In this document: one piece after another, positions 40,523 through 48,897 of the stretch | Layout: the number at the start of each line of letters is the position of its first letter | Numbering within the stretch: the first letter of the stretch is position 1 | Source: Actinomycetes bacterium | GTDB taxonomy: Bacteria > Actinomycetota > Actinomycetes > Actinomycetales > Microbacteriaceae | Assembly: GCA_023386365.1 (NCBI GenBank) | Contig: JAEWJX010000069.1 | Location: 1 to 64,000, forward strand | DNA: 64,000 nucleotides | Reading direction: 5' to 3' | The notes under the pieces: generated by a model | Seen by the model: the letters and a program-made list of their open reading frames with translations, nothing else | Told to the model about the DNA's origin: nothing | Database searches by the model: none | Position numbers and translations under genes: made by a program

Positions 40523-41256
40523 CCCCGCTTCACCGGGTCCCAGCGCTCCAGCGGAGCCGTCTCGCCGCGGATGCCTTCCAGCAGCTTCGTGATCTCGACC
40601 ATGAGCGCCTCGGTCGCCTCGGCGAGCACGGTCTGATCAATCGGCTTGCCGCGCCAACGGTCGAGGTCGACGGGTTCGCCGATCACCACCTGCACGTCCT
40701 TGCGCGGGAAGAGGCTCAACTTCTTCGAGTAGCGCGGAAGGATCTGCTGAACCCCCCAGTGGGCCATCGGGATGAGGGGCACGTCGTGCTCGAGCGCGGT
40801 ACGCACCGCCCCCGACTTGCCGCGCATGGGCCACAGGTCGGGCTCGCGGGTGAGCGTGCCCTCCGGATAGATGACCACGGCGAGTCCGTCCTCGACCAGG
40901 TTCGCGGCCGCGGCGAGCGGCTGACGGTTGTGGCCGGCGCCCTGGCGCTCCACCGGGATCTGCCCGGTGCCCCGCAGGATCGCACCGACCACCGGGATCT
41001 TGAAGACGCTCGCCTTGGCGAGGAACCGCGGCACGCGACCCAACTTCCACAGCACGTACGCCGTCGTCAGCGGGTCGAAGTTCGTGTAGTGGTTGGGCGC
41101 GAACACGAACGCACCCGAGGCGGGCACGCGTTCCGGGTGACGGATGTGGTACCGCCCCAGCAGCAGCAGGAACGGGATCACGAACCCGGCGAGCACCCGC
41201 CACCCGAAGGTCTTCTCCCGCTTCGGTCGCGGGTTCGCAGCCGGTTCGGCCATCAC
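40492..41256 (-). CDS. 1-acyl-sn-glycerol-3-phosphate acyltransferase (PlsC family)
   Basis: A 254-aa acyltransferase of phosphatidic acid synthesis. Motif I is NHYTNFDP (HX4D), motif II is in RVPRFLAKASVFKIPVVG, and motif III is YPEGTLTREP. One hydrophobic segment is near the N-terminus (WRVLAGFVIPFLLLLG). It is coupled to murA by a 4-bp overlap. The next gene on this strand, after the inserted EI24 gene, is gpsA, which makes its acyl acceptor precursor. Confidence 0.9.
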   Translation of the reverse strand: MMAEPAANPRPKREKTFGWRVLAGFVIPFLLLLGRYHIRHPERVPASGAFVFAPNHYTNFDPLTTAYVLWKLGRVPRFLAKASVFKIPVVGAILRGTGQIPVERQGAGHNRQPLAAAANLVEDGLAVVIYPEGTLTREPDLWPMRGKSGAVRTALEHDVPLIPMAHWGVQQILPRYSKKLSLFPRKDVQVVIGEPVDLDRWRGKPIDQTVLAEATEALMVEITKLLEGIRGETAPLERWDPVKRGQSETGRFES

Positions 41257-42629
41257 CCGAGGGTGAACTCGGCGCCGAGCTGGCTGAGCTTCTCGACGAT
41301 GCGCTCGTAGCCGCGGGTGAGGATGCCGACGTTCGATACCGTCGAACGCCCCTCGGCCGAGAGGGCGGCGATGAGGTAGCTGAACCCGCCGCGCAGATCG
41401 GGCACCTCGACGTCGGCACCGTGCAGCTGCGACGGGCCGGTGATCACGGCAACCTGCTCGAGCGGACGACGCGGCACCCGCCAGTCGGGCGAGTCGTACC
41501 CCTGCGGGTGCACGACGATGTCGGCGCCCATCTCGACGAGCGCCTTCGTGAACCCGAAACGGTTCTCGTACACGGTCTCGCGCACCACGGACGTGCCGTC
41601 GGCCTGGGTGAGGGCGACGATCAGTGGCTGCTGCCAGTCGGTCATGAAGCCGGGGTGCACATCCGTCTCGACGACGACGGGCTTCAGCGCGCCGGCACGG
41701 AAGAAGCGGATGCCGTCTTCCTGCACGTCGAACCCGCCGCCCGCCTTGCGGAAGATGTTGAGGAACGTCATCAGCTCCTGCTGCTTCGCACCCCCGACGA
41801 AGATGTCGCCGTCGGTGGCGAGCGCAGCGGACGCCCAGCTGGCGGCCTCGTTGCGGTCGAAGATCGCCTTGTGGGTGTAGCCGTCGAGGCGGTCGACACC
41901 CTCGATGAAGATGGTGCGGTTCGGCTCCACCGAGATGATCGCGCCCATCTTCTGCAGGATCGCGATGAGGTCCATGATCTCGGGCTCGATGGCCGCGTTC
42001 TTCAGCTCGGTGACCCCCGCCGCGCGCACCGCGGTCAGCAGCACCTGCTCGGTGGCCCCGACGCTCGGGTAGGGGAGGTCGATGTAGGCGCCCTTGAGCC
42101 CCTCGGGGGCGGTGATGCGGATGCCCTCGTAGCTCTTGTCGACGACCGCGCCGAACGCGCGCAACGCATCCATGTGGAAGTCGATGGGGCGGTCACCGAT
42201 GCGGCAGCCGCCGAGGTCGGGGATGAGCGCCTCGCCGAGACGGTGCAGCAGGGGCCCGCAGAACAGGATCGGGATGCGGCTGGAGCCGGCGAGCGCGTCG
42301 ATCTGCGCGAAGTGCGCCTTCTCGACGTTCGCCGGGTCGAGCAGCAGTTCACCCTCGGCCGGGTGCGAGACAGCGACGCCGTACGCGCCGAGCATGCGCT
42401 CGACGACGTGCACGTCACTGATCTCGGGCACGTTCTGCAGCAGGCTGGGGGTGTCGCCGAGAAGCGCCGCCACCATGGCCTTCGTGGCGAGGTTCTTGGC
42501 CCCGCGCACCTCGATGCGTCCGCGCAGCGGTTTGCCGCCGTCGACGACGATGCGTTCCGTGGTGAGGCCCACGCGCTCTCCCGCCTTCTGGGCGTCGCGC
42601 GCGAGGTTCATCGCGACAGAATCAACCAT
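41253..42629 (-). CDS. murA: UDP-N-acetylglucosamine 1-carboxyvinyltransferase
   Basis: A 458-aa MurA catalysing the first committed step of peptidoglycan synthesis. The N-terminal LRGRIEVRGAKNLATKAMVA resembles the substrate-binding GAKN motif. The active-site Cys is retained in GGCRIGDRPIDFH, so fosfomycin sensitivity at the enzyme level is expected. The start ATG at 42627-42629 is used; MNLARDAQ, six codons on, is an alternative. It overlaps the plsC-like gene by 4 bp. Confidence 0.94.
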   Translation of the reverse strand: MVDSVAMNLARDAQKAGERVGLTTERIVVDGGKPLRGRIEVRGAKNLATKAMVAALLGDTPSLLQNVPEISDVHVVERMLGAYGVAVSHPAEGELLLDPANVEKAHFAQIDALAGSSRIPILFCGPLLHRLGEALIPDLGGCRIGDRPIDFHMDALRAFGAVVDKSYEGIRITAPEGLKGAYIDLPYPSVGATEQVLLTAVRAAGVTELKNAAIEPEIMDLIAILQKMGAIISVEPNRTIFIEGVDRLDGYTHKAIFDRNEAASWASAALATDGDIFVGGAKQQELMTFLNIFRKAGGGFDVQEDGIRFFRAGALKPVVVETDVHPGFMTDWQQPLIVALTQADGTSVVRETVYENRFGFTKALVEMGADIVVHPQGYDSPDWRVPRRPLEQVAVITGPSQLHGADVEVPDLRGGFSYLIAALSAEGRSTVSNVGILTRGYERIVEKLSQLGAEFTLG

Positions 42630-42665
42630 TTGATACCTATTTGCCTTGCCTGGTGCCCGGTGGGG

Positions 42666-43262
42666 CTAGCGGACGGGGAGGGTTCGAGGTCGCCAGCTCT
42701 CGCGGGAGCCCTCGAACTCGGTAATCCGCGCTTCGTCGCGCAACGTGAGGCCGATGTCGTCGAGCCCCTCCAACAGTCTCCATCGAGTGTAATCGTCGAT
42801 GTCGAAACCGAAGCTGAGGTCGCCGACCGTCACCGTCTTCTCAACGAGATCGACGGTGGCGTTCATTCCCGGCTGCGCCTCGAGGCGTTCCCAGAGCTGC
42901 TGGACCTGCTCCTCGGGGATGGTGCCGGTGAGCAGCCCCTGCTTGCCCGAGTTGCCCCGGAAGATGTCGGCGAAGCGGGGCGAGATCACGGCGCGGAATC
43001 CGAAGTCGCGCAGCGCCCACACCGCGTGCTCGCGGCTGGAACCGGTGCCGAAGTCGGGACCGGTGATGAGCACCTTGGCACCCTGGTAGGCGGGCTGGTT
43101 GAGGATGAAGTCGGGGTCCTGGCGCCACTGGTAGAACAGCGCGTCGTCGAACCCGGTCTTCGTCACGCGCTTCAGGAACTGCGCGGGGATGATCTGGTCG
43201 GTGTCGACGTTGGAGCGGCGGAACGGAACCGCGACGCCCTCGATGGTCGTGATCTTGTCCAT
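42666..43262 (-). CDS. leuD: 3-isopropylmalate dehydratase small subunit
   Basis: A 198-aa LeuD, swivel-domain partner of LeuC in leucine biosynthesis. Typical segments are NVDTDQIIPAQFLKRVTKTG, DFGTGSSREHAVWAL and FADIFRGNSGKQGLL. The ATG at 43260-43262 overlaps the leuC stop by 1 nt (TGATG), indicating translational coupling. A longer in-frame ORF from 43298 would overlap leuC further and was rejected. Confidence 0.96.
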   Translation of the reverse strand: MDKITTIEGVAVPFRRSNVDTDQIIPAQFLKRVTKTGFDDALFYQWRQDPDFILNQPAYQGAKVLITGPDFGTGSSREHAVWALRDFGFRAVISPRFADIFRGNSGKQGLLTGTIPEEQVQQLWERLEAQPGMNATVDLVEKTVTVGDLSFGFDIDDYTRWRLLEGLDDIGLTLRDEARITEFEGSRESWRPRTLPVR

Positions 43263-44713
43263 CAGGCCGACACCTCCGACTCGGTCTGCAGATCCCACGG
43301 GGACGAGAGGGTGCCGCGGATGGCGGTCGCCGCGGCGACCAGCGGCGACACCAGGTGGGTGCGTCCGCCCTTGCCCTGGCGGCCCTCGAAGTTGCGGTTC
43401 GAGGTGGACGCGCAGCGCTCACCGGGCGCCAACTGGTCGGGGTTCATGCCGAGGCACATGGAGCATCCGGCGAACCGCCACTCGGCTCCGAACTCCTCGA
43501 ACACCTTGTCGAGCCCCTCGGCTTCCGCCTCGATGCGCACGCGGGCCGACCCCGGCACCACCATGACGCGCACGTGGTCGGCTTTCTTCTGGCCCTGCAC
43601 GATGGATGCGAACGCGCGCAGGTCTTCGATGCGCGAGTTGGTGCACGACCCCATGAACACCGCGTCCACGCGGATATCTTTCATCGGGGTGCCGGCTTCG
43701 AGGTCCATGTACTCGAGCGCGCGTTCGGCGGCGGCGCGGTCGTTGGGGTCGCTGTAGTGGTCGGGTGTCGGCACGACATCCGACAGCGAGACACCCTGCC
43801 CGGGGTTGGTGCCCCAGGTGACGAACGGTTCGAGGGTGTCGGCGTCGAGGAAGACCTCGGCGTCGAACGCGGCGCCCTCGTCGGTCGACAGGGTCTCCCA
43901 GTAGGCGACGGCGTCGTCCCAGTCGGTGCCCGCGGGGGCGTGCGGACGGCCCTGCACGTAGTCGTAGGTGATCTGGTCGGGCGCCACCATGCCGGCACGC
44001 GCGCCCGCCTCGATCGACATGTTGCAGATCGTCATTCGACCCTCCATGGAGAGGGAGCGGATGGCGCTGCCGCGGTACTCGAGCACGTAGCCCTGCCCGC
44101 CTCCGGTGCCGATCTTCGCGATCACGGCGAGGATGATGTCTTTCGCGGTGACGCCGGGGCGCAGCGTGCCCTCGACGTTGATCGCCATCGTCTTGAACGG
44201 CTTGAGGGGCAGCGTCTGGGTGGCCATGACGTGCTCGACCTCGCTGGTGCCGATACCGAACGCCATCGCGCCGAACGCCCCGTGGGTGGAGGTGTGCGAG
44301 TCGCCGCACACCACCGTGATGCCCGGCATGGTGAGCCCCAGCTGCGGCCCTACGACGTGCACGATGCCCTGCTCGACGTCGCCCAGCGAGTGCAGCCGGA
44401 TGCCGAACTCTTCTGCGTTGCGGCGGAGCGTCTCGATCTGGGTGCGGCTGGTGAGGTCGGCGATGGGTCGGTCGATCGCCAGCGTCGGGGTGTTGTGGTC
44501 TTCGGTGGCGATCGTCAGGTCGGGGCGCCGCACCGGACGGCCGGCCTGGCGCAGGCCGTCGAACGCCTGCGGGCTGGTGACCTCGTGCACGAGGTGCAGA
44601 TCGATGTAGATCAGGTCGGGTTCGCCGTTCTCGCCCTTGGCGACGACGTGCGCATCCCACACCTTTTCAGCCAGGGTGCGAGGGCGCGGGGTCTCGGTGG
44701 AGACAATGCTCAT
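43262..44713 (-). CDS. leuC: 3-isopropylmalate dehydratase large subunit
   Basis: A 483-aa aconitase-family enzyme isomerising 2- to 3-isopropylmalate. The three [4Fe-4S] cysteines are seen in VFMGSCTNSRIEDL and GCSMCLGMNP. Other hallmarks are VCGDSHTSTHGAFGAMAFG and the N-terminal TLAEKVWDAHVV. It is first in the leuCD operon. The 145-bp leader upstream contains a short Leu-rich ORF and a strong hairpin, suggesting attenuation by leucine supply. Confidence 0.96.
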   Translation of the reverse strand: MSIVSTETPRPRTLAEKVWDAHVVAKGENGEPDLIYIDLHLVHEVTSPQAFDGLRQAGRPVRRPDLTIATEDHNTPTLAIDRPIADLTSRTQIETLRRNAEEFGIRLHSLGDVEQGIVHVVGPQLGLTMPGITVVCGDSHTSTHGAFGAMAFGIGTSEVEHVMATQTLPLKPFKTMAINVEGTLRPGVTAKDIILAVIAKIGTGGGQGYVLEYRGSAIRSLSMEGRMTICNMSIEAGARAGMVAPDQITYDYVQGRPHAPAGTDWDDAVAYWETLSTDEGAAFDAEVFLDADTLEPFVTWGTNPGQGVSLSDVVPTPDHYSDPNDRAAAERALEYMDLEAGTPMKDIRVDAVFMGSCTNSRIEDLRAFASIVQGQKKADHVRVMVVPGSARVRIEAEAEGLDKVFEEFGAEWRFAGCSMCLGMNPDQLAPGERCASTSNRNFEGRQGKGGRTHLVSPLVAAATAIRGTLSSPWDLQTESEVSA

Positions 44714-44760
44714 GAGTGTGTCGATTCCTTCTCAAGATGGAGATCGGCCCGCGACGGACT

Positions 44761-44800
44761 CCGCGACGAGGGAGGCCGGGGTGACTAGGCCTCGTCGCGG
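44761..44800 (-). promoter_or_regulatory. Leader hairpin of leuCD (candidate attenuator)
   Basis: A perfect 10-bp stem (CCGCGACGAG at 44761-44770 with CTCGTCGCGG at 44791-44800) is extended inward by GCC/GGC after a small bulge. One arm overlaps the last codons of the leader ORF. CCGCGACG is repeated at 44749-44756, so an alternative pairing partner exists. A stalled ribosome at the Leu codons would mask one arm. Confidence 0.45.
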
Positions 44801-44829
44801 CGACGAAGGAGAAGGCGCCGGCGGAGCAT
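44785..44829 (-). CDS. Putative leucine leader peptide (14 aa) upstream of leuC
   Basis: A 14-codon ORF reads MLRRRLLLRRRDEA and stops at TAG. Four of 14 residues are Leu, three of them consecutive (CTT CTC CTT); CTT is avoided elsewhere in this high-GC sequence. It lies 71 bp before leuC and only 29 bp after the FHA stop. No normal SD precedes it. A GATATC hexamer ends 8 nt before the ATG and could be the -10 of a leaderless transcript. This matches the known logic of ribosome-mediated attenuation at leu operons, but expression is inferred. Confidence 0.5.
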   Translation of the reverse strand: MLRRRLLLRRRDEA

Positions 44830-44858
44830 CCTGCGAGGATATCACCGCGCGCCAGGCG

Positions 44859-45449
44859 TTACCTGCGCGCCACCGCCAGCACGTAGTCGCCCAGTTCGAC
44901 GCTCGAGCCGTCGAGCACCTGCACGCGTCGTCCGGGCACCGCCTCGGTGACGTCGTCGCCGCGCACCACCCACACGCCGTTGGTGGAGTTGAGGTCGTGC
45001 ACCCACAGTCCCTGCTCGTCCACCTCGAACGCGGCGTGCGTCTTCGACACGGACTGGGTGGAGTCGTCGACGGCGTGCAACGCGGCGCCGGGGTATGCGT
45101 CGAACGGGGCGGGGTTGCGGCCGACGAGCAGCGTCGAGGCGACGACGGCTTCGCCGCCTTCGGGCAGCAGGAGCCGCCAGGATGCCGGGGCCGGTGCGGG
45201 GGCTGCGACGGCCGGTTCGGCGGGAACGACCGGGACCTCCGCCGTGAGCGGGGCGGCGTCGGCCGCATCGAACGGCTCGCGCCGCGTCTCGTACGACACC
45301 GGTTCGGCGACGGGCGCCCCGGGCACGGTCGGCACGAACACGATCTCGTCGCGCTGCGGGCGCTCGGTCTTCGGGGGGAGCTTGAGCGTTCCCGAGTCGA
45401 AGATGCCCGGCGGCAGGGTGATGAAGCCGTCGTCGTCGGTGTCAGCCAT
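44859..45449 (-). CDS. FHA domain-containing protein, last gene of the Esx operon
   Basis: A 196-aa soluble protein. Residues 1-90 are low-complexity and Pro/Ala/Glu-rich. Residues about 92-195 are a forkhead-associated domain with the phosphothreonine-binding set: LLVGRNPAPF, SVSKTHAAFEV and DLNSTNGVWV. FHA domains recruit Thr-phosphorylated partners, and Ser/Thr kinase signalling is common in actinobacterial type VII systems, but no kinase is in the window. It is the last of six minus-strand genes that begin at 49229. Confidence 0.85.
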   Translation of the reverse strand: MADTDDDGFITLPPGIFDSGTLKLPPKTERPQRDEIVFVPTVPGAPVAEPVSYETRREPFDAADAAPLTAEVPVVPAEPAVAAPAPAPASWRLLLPEGGEAVVASTLLVGRNPAPFDAYPGAALHAVDDSTQSVSKTHAAFEVDEQGLWVHDLNSTNGVWVVRGDDVTEAVPGRRVQVLDGSSVELGDYVLAVARR

Positions 45450-45477
45450 CCCACCGAGCGTAACCGAGTGGGGCGGG

Positions 45478-46344
45478 TCAGCCCAGTGAGAACGGCTCCG
45501 GGATGGTGCGGGAGAAGTCGGCCCGCAGGAAGCTTCGATCCATACGCAGCAGGCCCGTCACGCTCTCCGGCAGCACAGCGGGCCAGGCGCCGGGAAGATT
45601 CCAGATCATCGCCCAACCACCCAGCGCAGGTGTCGGCTGATCTGTCGTCGACACCCAGGCGCCGAGGTCACGCACGGCCTGCAGGTAGCGCCGCTCGGCC
45701 CCCGACTTCGCCGGCCATAGCGCCACGAGCAGGGTGACGGCCACCGTGACGATCACCCCGACGGTCAGCCAGGCGAGGCCCGCGGTGTCGGACGAGGAGA
45801 GGAAGGCGCCCACGAGGCAGGCGATGCCGCTGAGCACCGACACGGCCGCGAGCAACGGACGCAGCGCCCACGCCCGCGGCTTCTCCGTGCCGAAGCCGGC
45901 CCGCTGGGTCGTCACGGCGGCGTCGATCGCGGCCTGCACGCGGGTGCGCCATCCGATGTCTTCACGCTCCACCACCACCGTGTGCTGGGTGCCGAGCATC
46001 GCGCCGATCACGATGAGATCGACGGGGTCGGCCGAGTTCACCGCAGGCCCCGCCGTGAAGCGCCACACCGGCCCGGCCGACGCGGTGGGCGGCGCGGCCA
46101 CCAGCGACGGACCCGACTTCTCGGTGAGCAGGATGCCGTGCAGCTGCCAGTGCGCGAGCAGCGGCACCAGCTCGGAGAACGCGCCGCGTTCGGAACGGGA
46201 CGCGAGCGCGAGCGACCCCGCGGGAGGCACCGGCGACGCCGTCGCGGGGGCGAGACGCGCGCCCCACAGGCGCACGCGCGCCACCACGGACACGACGAGC
46301 GCGAGAAGCAGCAGCAGCACTCCCCCGGATGCCAGCAGGGTCAC
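45478..46344 (-). CDS. Membrane protein of unknown function in the T7SS-like locus
   Basis: A 288-aa protein. One TM helix lies at the N-terminus (about 8-26, GVLLLLLALVVSVVARV), then a soluble region of about 130 residues. A pair of TM helices follows near residues 160-215 (VSVLSGIACLVGAFL and LTVGVIVTVAVTLLVALW), and then a soluble tail. I do not recognise a family with confidence; the layout resembles DUF2207-like proteins. It starts at a GTG overlapping the previous stop by 4 bp (GTGA), so it is translationally coupled to the secretion-linked operon. Confidence 0.72.
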   Translation of the reverse strand: MTLLASGGVLLLLLALVVSVVARVRLWGARLAPATASPVPPAGSLALASRSERGAFSELVPLLAHWQLHGILLTEKSGPSLVAAPPTASAGPVWRFTAGPAVNSADPVDLIVIGAMLGTQHTVVVEREDIGWRTRVQAAIDAAVTTQRAGFGTEKPRAWALRPLLAAVSVLSGIACLVGAFLSSSDTAGLAWLTVGVIVTVAVTLLVALWPAKSGAERRYLQAVRDLGAWVSTTDQPTPALGGWAMIWNLPGAWPAVLPESVTGLLRMDRSFLRADFSRTIPEPFSLG

Positions 46345-46967
46345 GCGGTCGCCGTCTCCTCGACGGGAGCGGGCCAACGGAGGGTGCCGACGACGGCGTC
46401 GAAGAGCTCCAGCATCTCCTCCTTGTACTCCGCGAGCGCGGTCGAGAAGGTGATCAGCGCCACCCGGTTGGGTTCGGATGCGGCGATCCAGTAGTCGGCC
46501 TCGATAAGGTCGAAGGTGCGCTCCACACCGTCGGAGGCCACCTGCGTGCTGCGGCGCCAGGCGTGACGCACCGCGTGCACGCGCCCCGACGGGTCGTCGG
46601 AGGATTCGGTGGTGCCGCCCTCGGGCGGCGTTCCGACGGCGAAGTCGAGGCCGCGGGCCAGGTCGGAGAAGCCGACGGCGGCCAGGTCGAGCGTGTCGGG
46701 GTCGGCCGGGAAGACGGCCGCCCACGCGGGGAGCGGGATGCCGGGCACCAGCTCGAGACCGATGTAGAGCTCCTCGGCGCCGCCCTCGCGGGCAGCCTCG
46801 ACGACGGTCGTGAACCGCGACCGCAGCTCCGCGCGCAGGGTGGCGAGCTCCTCCTTGCGTCCCGTCACCTGCTCGGTGAGCTTGCGCACCGAACGGAGGG
46901 CTTCGGCTTCCGACTCGAGCGGGATGCGAGCCCAGCTGCCGGGCAACGCGAAACGGATGCGGCTCAT
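46341..46967 (-). CDS. Hypothetical soluble protein, T7SS-like operon
   Basis: A 208-aa protein with no signal or TM segment. A helical region (residues 20-65, charged, coiled-coil-like) is followed by an alpha/beta domain. The sequence SWARIPLESEAEALRSVRKL at the start and FSTALAEYKEEMLELFDAVV near the end resemble proteins that measure or bind partner chains, but no family is assigned. It overlaps both neighbours by 4 bp. With the next upstream gene (46964-47587) it forms a pair of similar length, and a chaperone role for the Esx-like substrates is one possibility. Confidence 0.68.
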   Translation of the reverse strand: MSRIRFALPGSWARIPLESEAEALRSVRKLTEQVTGRKEELATLRAELRSRFTTVVEAAREGGAEELYIGLELVPGIPLPAWAAVFPADPDTLDLAAVGFSDLARGLDFAVGTPPEGGTTESSDDPSGRVHAVRHAWRRSTQVASDGVERTFDLIEADYWIAASEPNRVALITFSTALAEYKEEMLELFDAVVGTLRWPAPVEETATA

Positions 46968-47587
46968 GCTCCTCCTCCGACGCTCTCACGATAGCCGGGC
47001 ACACCGAGCTCCTCCCCGGAGGCGAGACGCAGCACGTAGTCGGGCAGGTCGTCGAAGAGCGACAGCTCGATCGTGGAGACCGTGATCTCGAGCAGAGCGG
47101 GCGTGCCGGTGGGGAACACCGCGACCACGCACCGTTCCCGCGCCGGGTTCTGCACGCCGGGGGTGCGGGTGTAGGCGATGTCGTGCACCACGATCGCGCG
47201 GCCGATCGGCACGGTCGCCTCCTCGACGGAGGGATTCACGAGCTCGACGGTGTCGGTGGATGCGAGCTCGCGCGCCGATTCGAGGTAGCGGTCGTAGGCG
47301 CCGGCGTCGACCTCGCTGAGGCGCCAGCTGAGCAGCGCATCCGCCCGTGCCGTCGTGGCGTCCCGTACGAGCGCGAAGCTCTGACGCTGCCCCGGGGCCA
47401 GAGAGGCCGCCCAGGCGGCATGCACCGCGAGGCTCGCACGCAGTCCCCGCTCCTCGGCGGGCGGCAGCTCGGGTGCGTTGTGCGCCAGCACGACGTCGAG
47501 CACCTGCTCGATCGGGTCGGTGCCATCCCCCAGCGGCCACCACGCGCGGTCGATGGAGAGGGTGAAGTCGGACTGCTCCTCGGTCAC
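46964..47587 (-). CDS. Hypothetical soluble protein, T7SS-like operon
   Basis: A 207-aa acidic protein without signal or TM helix. It begins TLSIDRAWWPLGDGTDPIEQ and contains beta-rich segments such as GRAIVVHDIAYTRTPG and EITVSTIELSLFDDLPDYV. No family recognised. Four-bp overlaps on both sides tie it to the large coiled-coil/TM protein and to the 208-aa protein. Its place beside probable secretion substrates suggests a chaperone or immunity-like role; this is inference from position only. Confidence 0.68.
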   Translation of the reverse strand: MTEEQSDFTLSIDRAWWPLGDGTDPIEQVLDVVLAHNAPELPPAEERGLRASLAVHAAWAASLAPGQRQSFALVRDATTARADALLSWRLSEVDAGAYDRYLESARELASTDTVELVNPSVEEATVPIGRAIVVHDIAYTRTPGVQNPARERCVVAVFPTGTPALLEITVSTIELSLFDDLPDYVLRLASGEELGVPGYRESVGGGA

Positions 47588-48897
47588 GATGCGCCTCCGG
47601 TGAGGGTCTGCACGCCGGTGACGATCGCGATCGACGGGTTGCCGAATCCGCCCGACAGCGTGTTGGCGATCGGCTTGAAGATCGCCTTCTGCACGTCTTC
47701 ACCGCTGAGATCCCAGCCGCCGTCGAAGCCGCCGGGGCCGCTCTCCGGGAACAGGTCGAAGGTGACATCCGTGCCGCCGCTGACGAACCCGGCACCCACA
47801 CCGCTCAGCAGCTTCACGGCCGTGCGCCCGGGCGGGAACAGCTTGCCGGCGATGTCCATGCCGTACGTGCCGACCGCCTCGCCGGTGCCGAGCACGGCCC
47901 GGCTGAACAGGAAGTCGAACTTCGCCGCCTGCATCCCGCTCGACCACACCGACGGCTTCACGACCTGGGTGAGGCCGGCGAGCTTGTCGGCCGGCTTGAA
48001 GACGTTCAGGCCGCCCATCTTCGAGGTGAGGATGCTGGTGGCCACACCGATCGCATCCGACAGCACGCGTCCGAGCGACTCGCGACCCAGCGCGAACAGC
48101 ACCAGCGAGCACAGCAGGATCGCGGCGGCGAGGCCCAGCGACACGAGCGTGAGCGCGGTGGCGAGGGGCGCGAGGAACGGGAGGAACAGCGACAGCACAC
48201 CCACGATGAGGGCGAGGATGTCGATGATGCCCTTGATGATCTCCAGCACCGCGCGCAGCTGCTCGATGAACGGGCCCAGGTGCTCCTGCGCCCACTCGTA
48301 CATGACCTCCACGACCGCGCCGACGCGGTCCCAGAAGCCGTCGTTGAGACCCGCGGTGTCGGCGGCGTTCTGCAACGCGGAGATGGCGACGTCGACCGCG
48401 TCGCGCTTGTCGCCCTCGGCCGCGTAGTACTCGTCCATCGCGGCGGTGAACTCGCCCGCGTAGCCGCGCACCCGGCGCTGCACGTCGAGCAGTTCGTCGA
48501 GGAGCTCCTGCGAGCTCTCGCCCGCGCGCACCCGCTGCTCGAGGGTGTCCTCGTGGCGGCGCCAGTAGGCGGCATCCGTGTTGTTGTCGGCGATGCGCTG
48601 GCGGGCCCGCTCGGCACGAGCCTGGGCGGAGTCGAGGCTGGAGTGGTAGGTGACCATCGCGGTCGCGGCGCCGCGGTAGCGGGTCTCGACCTTGTCGATG
48701 TCGGTGCGCACGCCATCCGCCTTGCCGCGCAGCTCGTCGACGGCGTCGCTGATGGTGACGGTCTCGCTGGAGAGGGCGCGGAGTTCGGTGATGGCGGTGC
48801 GGAGGGCGTCGGCGGTCGCGGTCATGACGCGCGCCTTCGCGTTGACGGTGGCTGGGCTGCCGGGCAGCGGCGCCGGGATCGGGTCGTTGATGCTCAT
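47584..48897 (-). CDS. Coiled-coil/TM protein with T7SS-substrate-like N-terminus
   Basis: A 437-aa protein. Residues about 18-205 are predicted to be long amphipathic helices (for example TATADALRTAITELRALSSE and DSAQARAERARQRIADNN), similar in outline to LXG or T7SS-signal N-terminal domains. A hydrophobic block at about 225-290 (IDILALIVGVLSLFLPFLAP and LVSLGLAAAILLCSLVLFAL) could form two to four helices. The C-terminal 140 residues are Gly-rich and of unknown fold. It may be a secreted effector or a membrane component. It follows a small Esx-like gene with 4-bp overlap, the usual setting of LXG-type substrates. Confidence 0.7.
   Translation of the reverse strand: MSINDPIPAPLPGSPATVNAKARVMTATADALRTAITELRALSSETVTISDAVDELRGKADGVRTDIDKVETRYRGAATAMVTYHSSLDSAQARAERARQRIADNNTDAAYWRRHEDTLEQRVRAGESSQELLDELLDVQRRVRGYAGEFTAAMDEYYAAEGDKRDAVDVAISALQNAADTAGLNDGFWDRVGAVVEVMYEWAQEHLGPFIEQLRAVLEIIKGIIDILALIVGVLSLFLPFLAPLATALTLVSLGLAAAILLCSLVLFALGRESLGRVLSDAIGVATSILTSKMGGLNVFKPADKLAGLTQVVKPSVWSSGMQAAKFDFLFSRAVLGTGEAVGTYGMDIAGKLFPPGRTAVKLLSGVGAGFVSGGTDVTFDLFPESGPGGFDGGWDLSGEDVQKAIFKPIANTLSGGFGNPSIAIVTGVQTLTGGAS

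Noticed and set aside
44714..44858. T-box riboswitch for leucine upstream of leuC
   Set aside because: No T-box sequence or stem-I-like layout; the short Leu-rich ORF plus hairpin is a better explanation.
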